A stretch of DNA of 64,000 nt from Ignelater luminosus (lineage: Eukaryota > Arthropoda > Insecta > Coleoptera > Elateridae). The stretch spans positions 135,554 through 199,553 of the forward strand of contig VTPC01008275.1 of assembly GCA_011009095.1 (NCBI GenBank). The letters are read 5' to 3'. Positions 24,908-36,467 of this stretch are shown in pieces (the stretch's first letter is position 1; every line of letters starts with the position of its first letter). Below the pieces are notes generated by a model. The model ran no database searches, was not told the DNA's origin, and saw only the letters and a list, made by a program, of their open reading frames with translations. The position numbers were made by a program, and so were the translations under genes.

Positions 24908-27900
24908 TGTACGTATAGGTAGTTTATAGTTTAGCGTTTCCAAGGTGAACGAATGTTTTTGAGTTCAAACCGATTAGTGTTTTTTATAAATTAAAAAAAG
25001 CAGAAATCGAACCTACTTTTGTAAGTACAATTCCATGAAAATTACGGTTTAATCACAGTGATACAAATCAATCAATTTTTTTTCAGTCAGTGACATTTTA
25101 ACAATATTTAGTCTCCTACCTGTTCCCTGGACTGAAGTTCTGGTTGCTACATTTCCCGTTGTGTTTTCACAATGTTCAGAAAAAAAGTTATTTTCAATCA
25201 CAACTGTATACCCACACTATAAATGGAGTCTATTCTGATGTATATCGTCTTATTTCTAATGAAATAATGAAAACTTCTTATACGTGAAACAGATGGCAAT
25301 ACACCACACAATTCTTTAAATTAATTTATTAACATTATACGTAAAGATTTTATTTAAAAATCGCAAGAGAAATTATTATGTTATTAAAGGTCCAAATAAT
25401 AATTCAAATTTTTTCAATATCGCGTTGTTTCAAAAACACTTGCACCTACTACAACCGTACTACACGAAATATACCTTTCAAAATACAAGAAAACCGCAGT
25501 TGTGGTTATTCGTACAATACTAAAATTTCAGTTTTAATTTTTAAAATATACCCTCTGCTATGATACCTTTTTTCCCTTTTATTTTATTTACATATCAGTT
25601 TTACACCAATCAAATAACAAACCTCGATTAGTTTATCGAATTTTACTTCCAACTGGTTTGTTTCGTTGGTTTGATTGTTTGTTTTGTTTGTTTTAAACAC
25701 CTGTCAGATTCTTTATTTAAAGGCTTATCTTTAAACTAAATTCTTTTGAATTTAATATGGCTATCAAATACTTAACATACCACGGAAAGGCATTTGGATG
25801 GGCAGAGACGGCTTCGGGATTTAGTATGCTTTGAAACAATTTCAGATTTTTGCGCTAAAATGTTTAATTCTATCCAACCTTACAAATAAGTAGGATGATT
25901 GATACTGAAGTTTGGAAAAATATATTTATCTGCTTATTCTGCAAAATAATATAAATTTTCTAAAACTGTAATAATTTGTCCATTGCTGTTGCTCATTTTG
26001 GTATCATTAGACTTAAATTTTCTTTCACTCAAGTAAGCATTCTGAGGTTTCTAGGGTTTTCAGAATAATTTAAAAACAAACCAAATGTTGTAAATCTCGC
26101 AGTCGTAATACAGGAACTAACGGGTATCCAGAAAACATTTACGTCATATTGGCTATGAATATAGAAATATCTTTCTTTGTTTACACAATAAGTAGATAAA
26201 TCATTAACATTAACATTGATATAACATTTTGACTACTGATTTATACAAATGCAACTTGTCAATAAAATTTACAATTAAAACGACATTGACATTGACCAAC
26301 GTTCTCGGTTCCAAAGCTAACTGCGACTGTGGTATTTCAATTTTAATTACATTTGTTTCTCACTGATATTCTAATAATAGAAATGAGCTTTCTTCTTTTG
26401 AGCAGCTCTGGACTCATGATAGATAAAAATAAAACTTTGTAGTACTATTAGGATAAGTCACACAAAATAGCTAACATTGAGTGCCAAACTTTAAAATGCT
26501 ACTTGCTATTATTAGTGATCTTAAAAAGAATGTACCCAAATTTACGCAATTTTGTGATTGATTTCAGTGGTTCACAAAAGAAGCCAAACCGGAAAGCTTG
26601 AGAAATTTCAAAAGTCTGAACAGTTCAAACCTTTAAAGTGTCAAAGTTTAATTTTGACTGAACACTAATCAGTAGGAAAATTATTTATAGCAGTGAGGGA
26701 AATTTTTTTATATGTTCTTTGGAAAAACAACGCTTTTCTAGTAACAAATGCCAAGCCGGTATTAAAGGATCGGTTCAAGTCTGAGAAAACATGCTTATTA
26801 AAATCTTGATTCTTTCACTCTGTCGTCGTCGTTGCTCTCTGAATTAACATAGCCATCTAGACAACATGTTTATTGTATTGTATACATATAATTGGTCCTA
26901 AATTAAAACAGAAATTCAAGAAAAAGTCTTCAGAAATTTCCTGAAGATTTCACAGTCGATATGGGCGTCAGGAATCAGGTCAAGGTTATCGCATTCGCCA
27001 ATGTGATTCCGTACCAGATACACCCTGTATAGGAGACTATATGATAACAGTGAACACTCTGCAGCCTGCACTTAAACTCTCTCCAAACTTACCACGAGAG
27101 GTTACACTGACTCAAACTCAATGCTTTTGCTCAAAGTCACAAAAAATCAATGTGCACAGCTAATCCGCACTGCAGTTACACCCGATAATCAGGCTTAGTG
27201 ATCACTCCAAGCTGCTATGTACAACCAAAAATATTGCTAAATGCACCAGTCCTATGCCTGGTTTACATTCCCTGCATATGTTATCTAAACACACTGCATA
27301 TACTTCATCTGAAAGAACAATCATCAAACAATACACAAATAAAATACAACAAAAATACGTCAATTCCTATTTATTTGATTCAAAGCAAAATGTTAAGAAA
27401 AACAAAGGATACATATAAAGAAAATTTCAAGCTGAGCAAAAAAAACTAGAATGCATGTAAAAACCAAAAAACAAGAAATAAATACATCAACTCAAAATAT
27501 GTATTGAAATCTAGAATGCAAACACAAAAATAATAAATTTTTAATCAGGTCCGTAACATAATCTGAACCTCTTATGCGACAGCTCCGACAACAAAATTAC
27601 AGAACAGCATCTGATATCAATAAAAACTTCAGTCCAATAAAGAAACATTATTATAAGTCTAAATTCAATAGCACTGAGGGCTCACTATTTCAACAGCTAC
27701 ACACGAAATTTGTTGATATAATTGACAACACAACCAAAATAAGTGACAAATAAATTTAGCAAACCATCAGTACCTTATAGTTGCAAACAACAGCTGATTA
27801 CCATTCTATTGAACGGAAGACGCTACCAAAGCATGGACCCAAGTTATACAATTAATTTCCATTTTATAAGACTCCACCGACCAGTAAAACGGTCAACAAC

Positions 27901-28850
27901 CCTTCATACGTTTTAATAAATTATGTGTCCACACAAAATGACAGTCAATCATGCACAAAAACTCTGTTAAAGCAGTTTCACATCGCTACATAGTTCAGTA
28001 CATAACCTCACATAGATGTAGACTGTTCAGTGCTATTAAATTATTTAGATCCTCTAAACAAAACCTCAAATCTATTAGCAAATCTTGGATGAGTGAGAAG
28101 GTTTGATAGTTTCAGAAAAAAATCACTAACGATTAGTAAACTCTGACAACACAGGGGCTTCTTAATCTTCACAATCTTAACAAAATTAGTCACAGCGTTT
28201 GGATTAGTAAAATTAATTTACGAAACGACAGTGAACAATGTTTATTACCAAAGCATTAGCACAATTCTGATAAAATCCGGCAAGGACAACCGTCTGTAAC
28301 TCACGGAACCATTCCTGATGAGGTTTTCCATAAACAAATTATGAATTTGCGATGCAAAAATATGATTACGAACCCAAACACCAAGTGAAGCTTACTTTTG
28401 TAAGACCGGAAACTTTCTACCCACGGCGTGTCTGGAGTGAGTAAGATAAAAACAAGGAGACAAACATCTCTATTTAACAATGGACTATTCTGATCATGTT
28501 AAAACTTGCATCGGCTCAAAAAAATATTGAAACAAAAAAGCAAAATCAATTTCACACCGCAATTCTGTATAATCACAACGCTCCTGTGTGCAATAGAAAT
28601 TTTAAAAGTAAATTGTTTCATCGTAAAACAAACTTGGCCTGGGTCTTTTTAGTTACACAATTCCAGGAAATTCCCACAGCCGTAAAGCAATAGACGGTTT
28701 TTTAGATAAAGCGGCACATGTGTTAAAACAAACACCGCACAAGATAAATCGAAAAATCTTTTCGACAAAAGGTTTTATTATACAAAGGTTACTAAATATA
28801 TTCACGAAATAATGAATCGAGACGAGATTTTAAAATAACATTACAACTCC
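24908..28850. other. no recognisable gene; strand-asymmetric segment in its second half
   Basis: 24908-26980 is AT-rich with nothing supportable. From about 26980 to 28720 the plus strand is unusually rich in A and C and poor in G and T relative to its neighbours. Its open frames (27198-27449 and 28496-28693) show no family I know, and many stops occur in all frames. It could be a decayed retroelement body or an old untranslated transcript. I cannot assign it. CACCCTGTA at 27021-27029 is an isolated repeat-end motif. Confidence 0.4.
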
Positions 28851-29400
28851 TTTAACTTTGAGTCAAGGTATATGCCAAAGTATTTAGCGGGTTCATGTTT
28901 GGCCTTCCATTTATTTAATTAAATGGTAACAAACAAGTTAGGAGAAGTTCTTTTTCTTTTTAGCGTGAAGAGCTTTGCTTTACGTTTATTGGGATTAAGT
29001 TAAATATTTCATCTGGAAAGGGAGTTCTCTGATTCAGCAGGATTTCTTTGCAGTTCAACGACAGTTTCTTCAAGCTTTTCTTTCTGAACCACTAGATCCG
29101 CATTATTTGTGTATAAGCCAATGATTCATGTACTGATAGTGCAGATATAACAAATATCGTATAAAAGATACAGAGCTTAGAATGGATCCTCAAGGTACTC
29201 GGTACTCCAGTATGTATAGTGTAAACGTTAGTGAGTTGAATATTCTACCTGAAAGACCAAACTTCTAATTTAGCAAAATTATCTTGCAGCTCAACGTCAG
29301 TTTATTCAAGATTATCTTTCTGAACCACTAGATCAGGATCTTGTACCTATAAGTCAACAACTTCTGTACTGATACAGATATAGTGCTTTCGTAAAGTAAT
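28850..29400 (-). pseudogene. Jockey-type LINE RT fragments, partly duplicated in tandem
   Basis: On the minus strand, 28860-29125 translates to NADLVVQKEKLEETVVELQ, then LNPNKRKAKLFTLKRKRTSP and WKAKHEPAKYFGIYLDSKL. The order matches the segment just after the YADD box in Jockey-clade reverse transcriptases (YADD, then thumb NP.KTKAILFT, then the YLGIYLDSKL motif). The YADD box itself has decayed to NADL. A second partial copy of its 5' part lies at 29230-29396 in the same orientation, offset by 236 bp. Stops interrupt both. Confidence 0.68.
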
Positions 29401-29502
29401 GCATAAATTCTTTAAAAATCCAAAAACAAACTTAAAAAAAATGCTCGGATAGGTTAATTTTTATTTTTCAATGCGCATTTTTGAAACAGAAATAATTTAT
29501 AC

Positions 29503-29815
29503 AGGGTGAGTCATATAGGAAGTATTACGTTATCAAAATCTTCTTTTAATGGCAACCCCTAAATTTTATTACATAATTTAAAAGAGCACATTTTTTTACC
29601 TACGGTAAAGTAATTATGGTTGTAGGTCACATAAGAGAATTTTGAAGAAAAACGATCTCAAAATTCCACAATATTAAATTTACTGGTAATGCAAAATTCA
29701 AAAGACAACTAAATGAGATGTTCAAATTGTGCACTGTTGGCAACGTGACACTAGCCAAGACGACGAATAAATTCTCTTTGAATATTGTCAACAACTTCCT
29801 GCTACTTGTTTGTCC
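29503..29815 (-). pseudogene. 3' end of a Tc3/mariner-like element
   Basis: The minus-strand frame just below 29815 reads VVDNIQREFIRRLG, then CHVANSAQFEHLI. This resembles the extreme C-terminus of insect Tc3-like transposases, which end in an NG.QFEHL motif. About 190 bp further on, TACAGGGTGAGTCATATAGG at 29502-29521 looks like the matching terminal inverted repeat. The rest of the element is missing. It was probably cut off when the adjoining LINE inserted at about 29820. The family differs from the copies at 24 and 42-45 kb because the TIR differs. Confidence 0.6.
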
Positions 29816-29819
29816 CACT

Positions 29820-31805
29820 CTTTTCTAGAACGCCCTCTTCCCTTTTTCTTAACCTTAACTTTTCACACTTTCTTTGCTGTTTTTTTGTCTACTATCCTAA
29901 CCATGTGGTTCCACCAATTTAGTTGCTTTCTTTCCATTTTGTGTTGTAGTGATTCGACTCCCCACCGTTTCCTAAATATTTCATTTCGTATCTTGTCGCG
30001 ATTTGTTACTTCTAGTATCCTTCTTAAAAACTTACCTTACACGCTCTCAGCATAGATTTATGTCGGTTAGATAAATTCCAAGATTCTGCTCCCTACAGCA
30101 GAACTGGTATAAATCCTGTATTGTATATTTTAATTTTCGTTTTTTTGCCGACTTCCCTTTTAGTTGTAAATGGTTTTAACAATGAAAAATAGACCCTAAT
30201 TTGCACTATTAATTCTATTATGCAACTCCATATCCATATGATAATCACTTTGAATCATCGAACCTAAATATTTTATATTCCCTACTTATTTCATAATGTC
30301 GTTTCCAATTGTTAACCGGGCAACGACATTTTCCTCTCTTAGCACCATTATCTCTGTTTTCTTCAGATTTATCTTCATGTTATATTTTTCTAATTCTTCT
30401 CTCCAGTGTTTTATATTCTCTTGTAAATTTTCTTTGGTTGTTGCACATAAAATGAGATCGTCCGCGTACTACATTAGTTCTTTAACTATAACTGGTTGTA
30501 AATTTCTGTATCCTATCACTACTTCTTCGTCTTAGATTTTACAGCTTTAATTACCTCATCCATGGTTATAATAAATAAAAGTGGACTTAAGATACTGCTT
30601 TGCCTGGTTACAAATGTGTTTGTACAATATTTATGAATTCTGATTATATTATTTGTTCTTTTGTATATCGATTGTATAGCTTCTATCAGTTGTTTTGGCA
30701 CTCTTCTCCTTTCTAACACACTCTATTTTTTGGTCCTATCCACTGCATCAAAGGCTTTTTGTACATGTATGGCACATTATATAAATTCTCTCTTCTCTCT
30801 GAATTATTTTCACATCAAATTGTCTCTACGTGAACACCCACTGTTGCGTATTTCTTCCTTTTCTAAAACCAGTTTGTGTATCTTCCAAGGTTGCCAAAAT
30901 TAATTTTCTCAATCTACTTTCCAATATTCTTTTATAAATTTTACTCACTGTACATACTAAAGATATGCCTCTGTAATTTTCACATACCATTTTATCTCCG
31001 CGTTTATACAACGGCATTATGATAGCTGTCTGCCATTTAAATGGAACTTTTTTATCATACCACATTTTATTTAAAATTTCCCTTAATACGAATTCCCCTT
31101 CTTTACCCATCTTCTTTAACATTTCAGGTTTAATATTGTCTGTAGGTATCGGGCGCCTTTCCATTTTTTATAAGTCTTAATGCACCCTTAAATTTAACTG
31201 TTGTTACTTTCTCTTCGTACTCTTCATTTATATTTAATTCATCCTCTATATTCTTGCTTAACTTGCTTTTCTCAATAGTCTCTTCTTTGCTCTCCAGTAC
31301 TTAACGAAAATACTCTTTCCATCTCTTCTTAATATCTTCATCCTTAGTTAACAGCTTACCACTACAGTCTTTAATCCAGTGTATGATTGGTTGTTCCTCA
31401 CGCGTCAGACCTTTTTCCATTTCCTTCTGCTGCATTTTCTAGGTCTTTTCCAAACTTTTCCCAAACCACCACTTTTGCTTTTCTAACTGTATTCTTTACT
31501 CGTTTTTTGTCCTTGGTCCTCAATATAATCTTTGGATGATTTTGACATGAGATGCTTTTGCCAATAGTTCTTTTTACTTTTTATTTCCATCCTTACTTCA
31601 TCTCCACCAGGGCGTCTGTTTTTCCTTATTCGATTTTTTAATCATCCCTCAAACTTTCTCTGCTGATTTAATTATTACTTCTTCGAAGCTATTCCACCTT
31701 ATTTCCAAATCTTTCGACATCAAACTATTTCTTCTTACTTCCAACCCTTTCCGCACCTCCTCTTGGTACTTCTTTTCGAACTCTTGTAAGAGGTGAGTAA
31801 GTAAA
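29820..31805 (-). pseudogene. non-LTR retrotransposon (APE-type LINE) ORF2 remnant
   Basis: The minus strand reads from a coiled, charged region (at about 31796) through RIEKYF-like and NGKAP segments. It then enters the RT domain at 31164 (KMWYDKKVPFKWQTAIIMPLYKRGD, CENYRGISLV, KIYKRILESRLRKL, GFRKGRNTQ). Further on are SILSPLLFIITMDE at about 30560 and YADDLILCATTKENLQ at about 30460. The YADD catalytic box is intact. In-frame stops and frameshifts break the ORF, for example after WVFT at 30826 and around 31180. The 5' endonuclease is absent, which is typical 5' truncation. It is similar in plan to the LINE at 42630-44740. I leave the clade open. Confidence 0.85.
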
Positions 31806-31809
31806 ATTG

Positions 31810-33010
31810 TCTGATTTTTATTTGATTATATGTCGCAGCTTGTTAAAGTGTAGTTTTAGTTGAGGATTTCATGTTCTTGGTCATTTACGAAACATTTTGT
31901 TGTTCTTCTGTGGATATTCTTTAATATTGTTTGTGGTGTTTGAAATGGAAGTTATTTCGAAAACTTTAATTGGGTTTGAATGAAATAGAATGGTAGCAGC
32001 CAAAATCATCATGCACTACTTTCAAGAAAATACTAGTTTCTCCTGTTGTAAGTGACGGAGATTATATGTTTTACGTCATTTAACTTAAGATATTAAGTTT
32101 ATGTTACTAACAGTGACAATGTAATTTATATAAATATTTGGGGTTTTTTGATTGAAGAGTTGTAATGCTTACAAACAGCGCGTAGTTTTTGGAAATCAAA
32201 CCAATATTCTACCGAGAGGTGTACCTAATAATGATAATCTCAAAGTAGTACTAGCACACCAAGCGTCAACTGTAGCAATGGCTGAACTGGAAAAACTAAA
32301 ACTTTAAAGAGGGAGGTACTCTTAATACTTTATGTTTCTAGGTGGTATTCTAAATGTAAGTGTGACACAACCACGGCCGAAATCGCAAGACATTCTTCGT
32401 CCTGGAAGAGTACAAGAATACAAAACATTAGATAATTATCAGATCGAAAAGTAATTGTACGATTTAGATAAAGAGGAATCTTATATGGTGGCGTTCGAAG
32501 TATTTTCAATATTAATTTACGTATGTAAACTACTGAACAAAAATATGAAAGATGCTGCTTGTTTGTTTTTTTATAAACGAGTGACTGATGCTCGCTCAAT
32601 CGTTTTGAACAGAATACTCTCTTGTTGGTGTCCCATCAAATTATTGGCTACCCCAATATAACATTGAAGGTCTCAATCAAACAATTTAGTTATCAAATTT
32701 AACAAACCGTTCTGATATGATAATTAATAACCAACAAATATTTCATTACAAAAATGAAGCATTTTGATGGTTTATACTACTAACAGTCTTGGCCTTGTCT
32801 AATTATTTGTTGTAAAATATTAAGTTTTATGATTGACTGGATTGAAATTATTGATTACAAAATTCTAATTAAATCGCCAAAAATGATTTACTTATCCCAA
32901 AAGCCTTTTTTCAATATTTCAAATGAAATAATTGAAGCACGTTAATCGAGTATATCTTATTTCCTAGTTTTGCTGTTACAAAAATATGAACTACAGGGTT
33001 TAATTATGTG
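31810..33010. other. AT-rich DNA with no recognisable gene
   Basis: The open frames at 32330-32599 (-) and 32455-32661 (+) overlap on opposite strands and neither has a recognisable feature. Confidence 0.5.
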
Positions 33011-33014
33011 GAAA

Positions 33015-33705
33015 GTCTCAGCGAATGCCATTTGGTCTTCATAATACGCCAGTCACTTGGCAGCGTTTTATCGATTGTGTTTTAGGTCCCGAATGGAACT
33101 CTTTTCTCCGTTTATCTAGATGATGTCATTGTTTGTGCTCCGACTTTTGAAAAACATCTTGAGGTCTTGAATGAAGTTTTGGATAATTTGCGCAAGGCTG
33201 GACTTAGATTTAGCCGAGATAAATGTTGCTTCTGTAAATCCGAATTGAAATATTTGGGTTATGTCGTCACCTCTAAAGGATTTTTGGTCAATTCAGATAA
33301 AGTCAAAGCTATCTTGGAAATCCCGTCACTTACTAACTTGTCGGAAGTTTGGCGAATTTTAGGAATGGCCTTCTGGTATAGACGATTTATTCCTAATTTT
33401 TTAGAATTGCTTTATTGAAGAAAAATAAAGTCTTTGAGTGGAATAAGTCCTATAACGTTGCGTTGAGTAGCATTAAAGACCAACTGGTTAATGCACCTAT
33501 CCTATCGTGTTCTGATTGCAATATTTTCCATTTACTGTTCAAACTGATGCTTCCGCTTTTGGTGTTGGTGCTGTTCTGTCCCAGACTATCGAGGGGTCAG
33601 AACGAGTCATTTTTTATCTCAGTTGTTTTACAACGCCAAGTTGGCATTTAATTTGTAGGTCCATTTCCAGTTCGACGAAAGGTTTCTCCTTCGACGAATG
33701 AATGG
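33015..33705 (+). pseudogene. gypsy-type LTR retrotransposon RT/RNase H remnant
   Basis: This is part of a pol polyprotein. It reads SQRMPFGLHNTPVTWQRF (RT domain), then after a frameshift VYLDDVIVCAPTFEKHLEVL with the YLDD catalytic box, then KCCFCKSELKYLGYVVTSKG and FWYRRFIPNF (RT thumb). The RNase H start QTDASAFGVGAVLSQ follows in another frame (33550-33600). Motif order is that of Ty3/gypsy. Stops at 33418 and after 33701, together with several frame changes, show that it is dead. No LTRs, protease or integrase were recognised nearby. Confidence 0.85.
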
Positions 33706-33709
33706 TCGG

Positions 33710-36467
33710 ATAAATCTGGAGAAACAAAAGGCATCTGTCTGGCTTCTGACGCCCATACGGATTGTGACATTTTTAGGGAAGCCCTGATAACTTCTATTGA
33801 GTTTTCTTTATTGAGTTTCTGTTTTTGTTTAGAATAAATTATCTGTAAATCCATTTCATCATTCATTTAGATCTGCACGGACATAAGGCCGCTTTTCTGG
33901 GTTTTGTTCGTGACAGTTTACTTTTGTAGGGGGTCTTGTAAAATTCAAACAAGAATAAAGCAATAAACTTGGTTAGCGTTATGAGTATGCAAGACAATAT
34001 ATAAAGATGGAGAAAAAGTCTACCCCAAGAAATGTATAAGAAACTATGCTAATAATCTTAACATTGATTTATTTTTCAGTTTTTGATGTACATTTATTAA
34101 ATATCACATACCTACCAGCAAAATCAATAAAGAATGTATAAAATCTATTTGTATTCTTTAGGCGTTGTTACATTATAAATAATAATTTATAATTTTTTTT
34201 CATGGTTCTCATGCGCAAAGCCTACGTGAATTGATTTGTCTTTTTAAGTCAAAAACAGACCCCAAAGTAAAAGGGAATATATATTCATATTCTTAGAGGT
34301 TATTGATGAATGTATAAGTTACTTATCTGCCAATTCTCCCTAGAATTAAAAGTTTCCAAAGTTAAAATTACTTTCAAATAACTCCGAATATAGACGATGA
34401 AATTTTGATTGAAAGATGAAAAAAATCGAGATTCAGAAGAAACTTTTATAGTGAGTCTGACGACTTTGAAGGTTAATCTTAGGTTGTAAAAATATAAAAC
34501 AATCTTCGTTTCCACTATGCAGTATGTAAATCTAAACTGGACCAATTTGCACAAAATTTATTTAAGATTTCCCTTTAACTACTGAGCGTCTAGTGTGATA
34601 CAAGGTAAAAATAAAATAAATTCTCTGTGGTATAACACGGGTTATAGAAAAAAATCAGAATTTATAGTTTCAAGTCGGGGCAACGTTAAGTAATATTTAA
34701 GAACGGTCCTCTCTGCTGCGGTTGAAAGTTTATATTTATTAGCTAACACCCTGGCAGGATGTCTTACTAGTTAAAAAGAAAAACTTTCTTTAATGAGAAG
34801 AAATGTTCTGTTAAACTTACAGTTTAGCCTAAAATATTCTGTGCTTAATGGCAGAGTTCCCTTGGAAAATTTTAAGTTTAAGGTTAAAGAACCTACGACG
34901 AAAATTATGATACGCATAATTATTCTAGAACACTAAAAAGATTTTTTTAATAATTCTTAACTGTTTCACCCTCTTTTACAATTGGGTTACCGATCATTTC
35001 TATTATTCATGTTTCACGGGGAATTAAATAATCATTACGTTCCGCATCAGTCCCGTCAGTTCTTCTAGTTCGAATACGCTTCTGTACAATTAGTTTATTG
35101 ATCTTTCCGTCGGCTTTCTTGTAAAGCGTATAACATTTCCCAGTTCATTTTCAGTAATTGACTTATGGTGTAAGAGTCAATCAGATTTACTTATTGAGAG
35201 AAATATAAATGAAATAAAATGTATCCGGAGCAAGAGCAACGTAATTTTTTAGTAGCAATATCTGTATGATAACTTACGCAAATCTTTAATATTAAATTAA
35301 TATTTTCGTCGTGTTTAAAAAATGACAAAAGGTTTGGAATAAGATTGCTTATAAACTGCAAAAGTACATAAGTGAGGTTTAGAAACTTTTGAAAAAAAGA
35401 TAATTGAAACAGACATGGAAAGGTCACACTGGAATTTTTAGGATACATACGTGAAAACCGTTTGTTTCTAATAATCATTGCACGTGGCAAGTAGACACTT
35501 GGTGGTTTTATAAATATGCAAAAGACAGTTTATTAATTATTACAGTAGTTCAACGTGATGCGCCTTGGCTGATCCATTCCTCGTTCCAGTCGGAGCCCAA
35601 TCTATCCTGACGGAGTCGCAGGCAACCGTCTGGAATATCCTCCTAGAACCGAGACTTGACGATACTGTTAGTTTTACGTACTTTTTGCTCTTCTGGTGGC
35701 TCCGCTGCCCAGATAGATTTTCGGGTCGTCCAAGTCTCCTTCGCCATTGTCACCATGTTGTCAGGCCATCAACCGGCTAATTTGTCGTCCGTTTCTGTTT
35801 TTCAGAAGTATGAACCTTTTCAAAACCATAAGGTTAGACATTCTCTAAAAGAAACTCGTTTTGTGATGAAATTACCAGAGTTAAAATTACTCTAAGTTAC
35901 AGTAAATATAGGAACTAAACTTGGCAGTGTTTGGTTGTATAGAGAACTAAACAACTGCTGTTTAAAATGATGATCAACGTCTCCTTTTTTTATCGCAGGT
36001 GTTTCTAGATTTTCTGCTTAAAATCAACGGATTAGGGGTTGGATATTGATCATGGTAGAGACTTTTTTACGGCAGTACACAATTTGTTTTTCAAGAGTTT
36101 ATGTAACTAATTGAGTCTAACCTGTCAAAAAAACAGTCAATGTAAATTGGATTTATTAGATACTTGAAAAAAGTTGTAAACTTGTTTGACTTGGTTTAAC
36201 AATATCTTTAAAAGCTGTACTGGGATTTCAAATAAGTTTATATTCTTTTAGAAATAACAATTGAAAACGATCAAAATAATAGAAGAGATGGCATGCTACT
36301 GAAATTGTCGAAAGGGCGCTACACACCCCAAGAATGTTTTTGTCAGGAGTGTTTACTCCAGTAGTAGATAAGGGGATTCTTCATAACTGTTAAGATCTTT
36401 ATATTTACAACGTCAAACGTACGTTCCCGCGACAATCACTTCAAGTTGGGTTGCGTGGTGACCTCTA
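33710..36467. other. no recognisable gene; GC-richer island at about 35545-35890
   Basis: Mostly AT-rich DNA. The block 35545-35890 is clearly GC-richer. On its minus strand a short frame starts MAKETWTTRKSIWAAEPPEE (ATG at about 35750), which may be a leader/gag fragment of an LTR element, but this is a guess. No other feature is supportable. Confidence 0.4.

Noticed and set aside
20922-27029. A 6 kb element bounded by TACAGGGTG and CACCCTGTA
   Set aside because: Only 9-10 bp match at the ends, adjoining sequences are not complementary, and several independent elements lie inside.
27198-27449. 83-residue plus-strand frame as a gene
   Set aside because: It lies in the A/C-skewed block, where its composition is expected to give open frames. 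No family was recognised.
34300-35490. 84- and 99-residue minus-strand open frames as genes
   Set aside because: AT-rich hydrophobic translations typical of random frames, with no motifs or splice evidence.
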